5,794 nt of DNA from Oscillospiraceae bacterium (GTDB lineage Bacteria; Bacillota; Clostridia; Oscillospirales; UBA644), in the NCBI GenBank assembly GCA_015067385.1, contig SVMP01000134.1, positions 1 to 5,794 on the forward strand. Direction: 5' to 3'. The notes below the pieces were generated by a model that was not told the DNA's origin, did no database searches, and saw nothing but the letters and a program-made list of their open reading frames with translations. Shown here in pieces: positions 5,101 to 5,794 of the stretch. Numbering within the stretch: position 1 is the stretch's first letter; the number at the start of each line of letters is the position of its first letter. The translations under genes were made by a program, and so were the position numbers.

Positions 5101-5794
5101 TTATGCGTTAACTTCTTTGTATTCGCCGTTTTTACCTTCTGCAAGAATCAGTCCGTCGCTTCGTATAACTTTGAATCCGTTCTTTTCAAGAATAACATCG
5201 AATATTATTCCGTGAGCTCGTATATTTGTTAAATACAAATGATCTAATTCGTCGGGTAGGGTAGGTTTGATACTAAATGAACTGAGTCCTGTTGGCTTAA
5301 TATCAAGAAGACCTTCAGTGATAACTTTGCAGAAAAGTGCAGATTCTCCGGACAAATGTCGTCTTCCACCCTCGGGATATGCTTCAACTGCATAGGGGAC
5401 ACGCTCGCCGAGCAGTCTGTTTTCTGAATATTGTAAAAGAAGTTTAATTGCTTCATCTGTATATCCGGATGCGAATATGCCGCGGAGAGCATATAATGTT
5501 GATCTGTCCCATATAGTACTGCTTCCTTCTGCTGTAAGGAATCCGTCGGATCTCATAAGATATTCGGATGTAAGAGCTTCAACTGTAGCTTTCGCTCTGT
5601 CGAAAATTCCGACGCAAAGCGGCATACAGATCCAACTTCTCATTATGTCGCATTCTTTATAGTAACGGTATGTCGGAATGCCGTGAATATCAGATCCAAA
5701 GTACTCTTCAATTGCTTTACGAAGCTCATCGGCATACTGTTTATATGTTTCGAAAAGTTCTTTGTTGCCTGCTTCAAGTTCAAGTTCGGATGCT
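5101..5794 (-). CDS. Probable (alpha/alpha)6-barrel glycosidase-like protein, C-terminal part (N terminus beyond window)
   Basis: The frame is open from the TAA at 5101-5103 to the window edge, giving 230 visible residues; the Met at 5643 is internal because 50 in-frame codons precede it. Residues about 1-165 look like amphipathic helices of a toroid barrel, with blocks DGFLTAEGSSTIWDRSTLYA (83-102) and YPEGGRRHLSGESALFCKV (139-157). Residues 163-230 look like a short all-beta cap, including IKPTLPDELDHLYLTNIRAHG (starting at 175). This order, helices then a closing beta domain with a P.LP..W/L-type segment, is common to C-terminal parts of GH15/65/78/94-like carbohydrate enzymes. I cannot assign a family or substrate, and the catalytic region cannot be judged from this piece. 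No signal sequence can be seen because the N terminus is missing. A strong terminator follows, so it is the last gene of its transcript. Confidence 0.62.
   Translation of the reverse strand, partial: ASELELEAGNKELFETYKQYADELRKAIEEYFGSDIHGIPTYRYYKECDIMRSWICMPLCVGIFDRAKATVEALTSEYLMRSDGFLTAEGSSTIWDRSTLYALRGIFASGYTDEAIKLLLQYSENRLLGERVPYAVEAYPEGGRRHLSGESALFCKVITEGLLDIKPTGLSSFSIKPTLPDELDHLYLTNIRAHGIIFDVILEKNGFKVIRSDGLILAEGKNGEYKEVNA

Noticed and set aside
5244..5662. Short frames on both strands within the glycosidase-like gene
   Set aside because: They are out of frame with the long open reading frame that runs to the window edge, and they show no domain or start signals.

Overview
The window reads as chromosomal DNA from an anaerobic, moderately AT-rich member of the Firmicutes, most likely a gut-type Clostridia relative. 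This rests on [FeFe]-hydrogenase maturation genes, near-consensus TTGACA-17-TATAAT promoters, AGGAGG-like ribosome binding sites, compact U-tailed terminators, a chromosomal TraX-family gene and a tRNA gene with an encoded CCA end. The genus cannot be fixed from the sequence.

Layout. Positions 2-2500 (+) hold the 3' part of hydG followed, after 18 bp, by a complete hydF. HydG makes the CO and CN- ligands and HydF is the scaffold that delivers the 2Fe subcluster to the hydrogenase. The pair ends at a bidirectional hairpin (2508-2532) shared with a convergent gene. Positions 2539-4723 run on the minus strand. A TraX-family membrane protein (start reassigned to 4675) and a Cof-type HAD phosphatase 19 bp behind it form a likely two-gene operon, with a promoter at 4714-4742 and a terminator near 3217-3253. 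A separate gene for an XRE-type helix-turn-helix protein fused to four membrane segments follows, with its own promoter at 3135-3163 and a cluster of CAACYG half-sites just upstream.

Positions 4861-5041 (+) form a self-contained tRNA-Gln(CUG) unit. It has a consensus promoter, a leader hairpin that starts at about the predicted +1, the tRNA, and a terminator with a GNRA-type loop. A second terminator, facing the other way, ends a minus-strand gene (5101 to the window edge). That gene encodes the C-terminal part of a probable (alpha/alpha)6-barrel carbohydrate-active enzyme.

Together this looks like ordinary core-genome sequence made of four independent transcription units plus one cut gene. 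I see no CRISPR array, phage, insertion sequence, toxin-antitoxin pair or defence island. The points most worth checking are the TraX start and promoter overlap, the tRNA leader hairpin, the repeat cluster upstream of the membrane-anchored regulator, and the unexplained TraX/HAD pairing.
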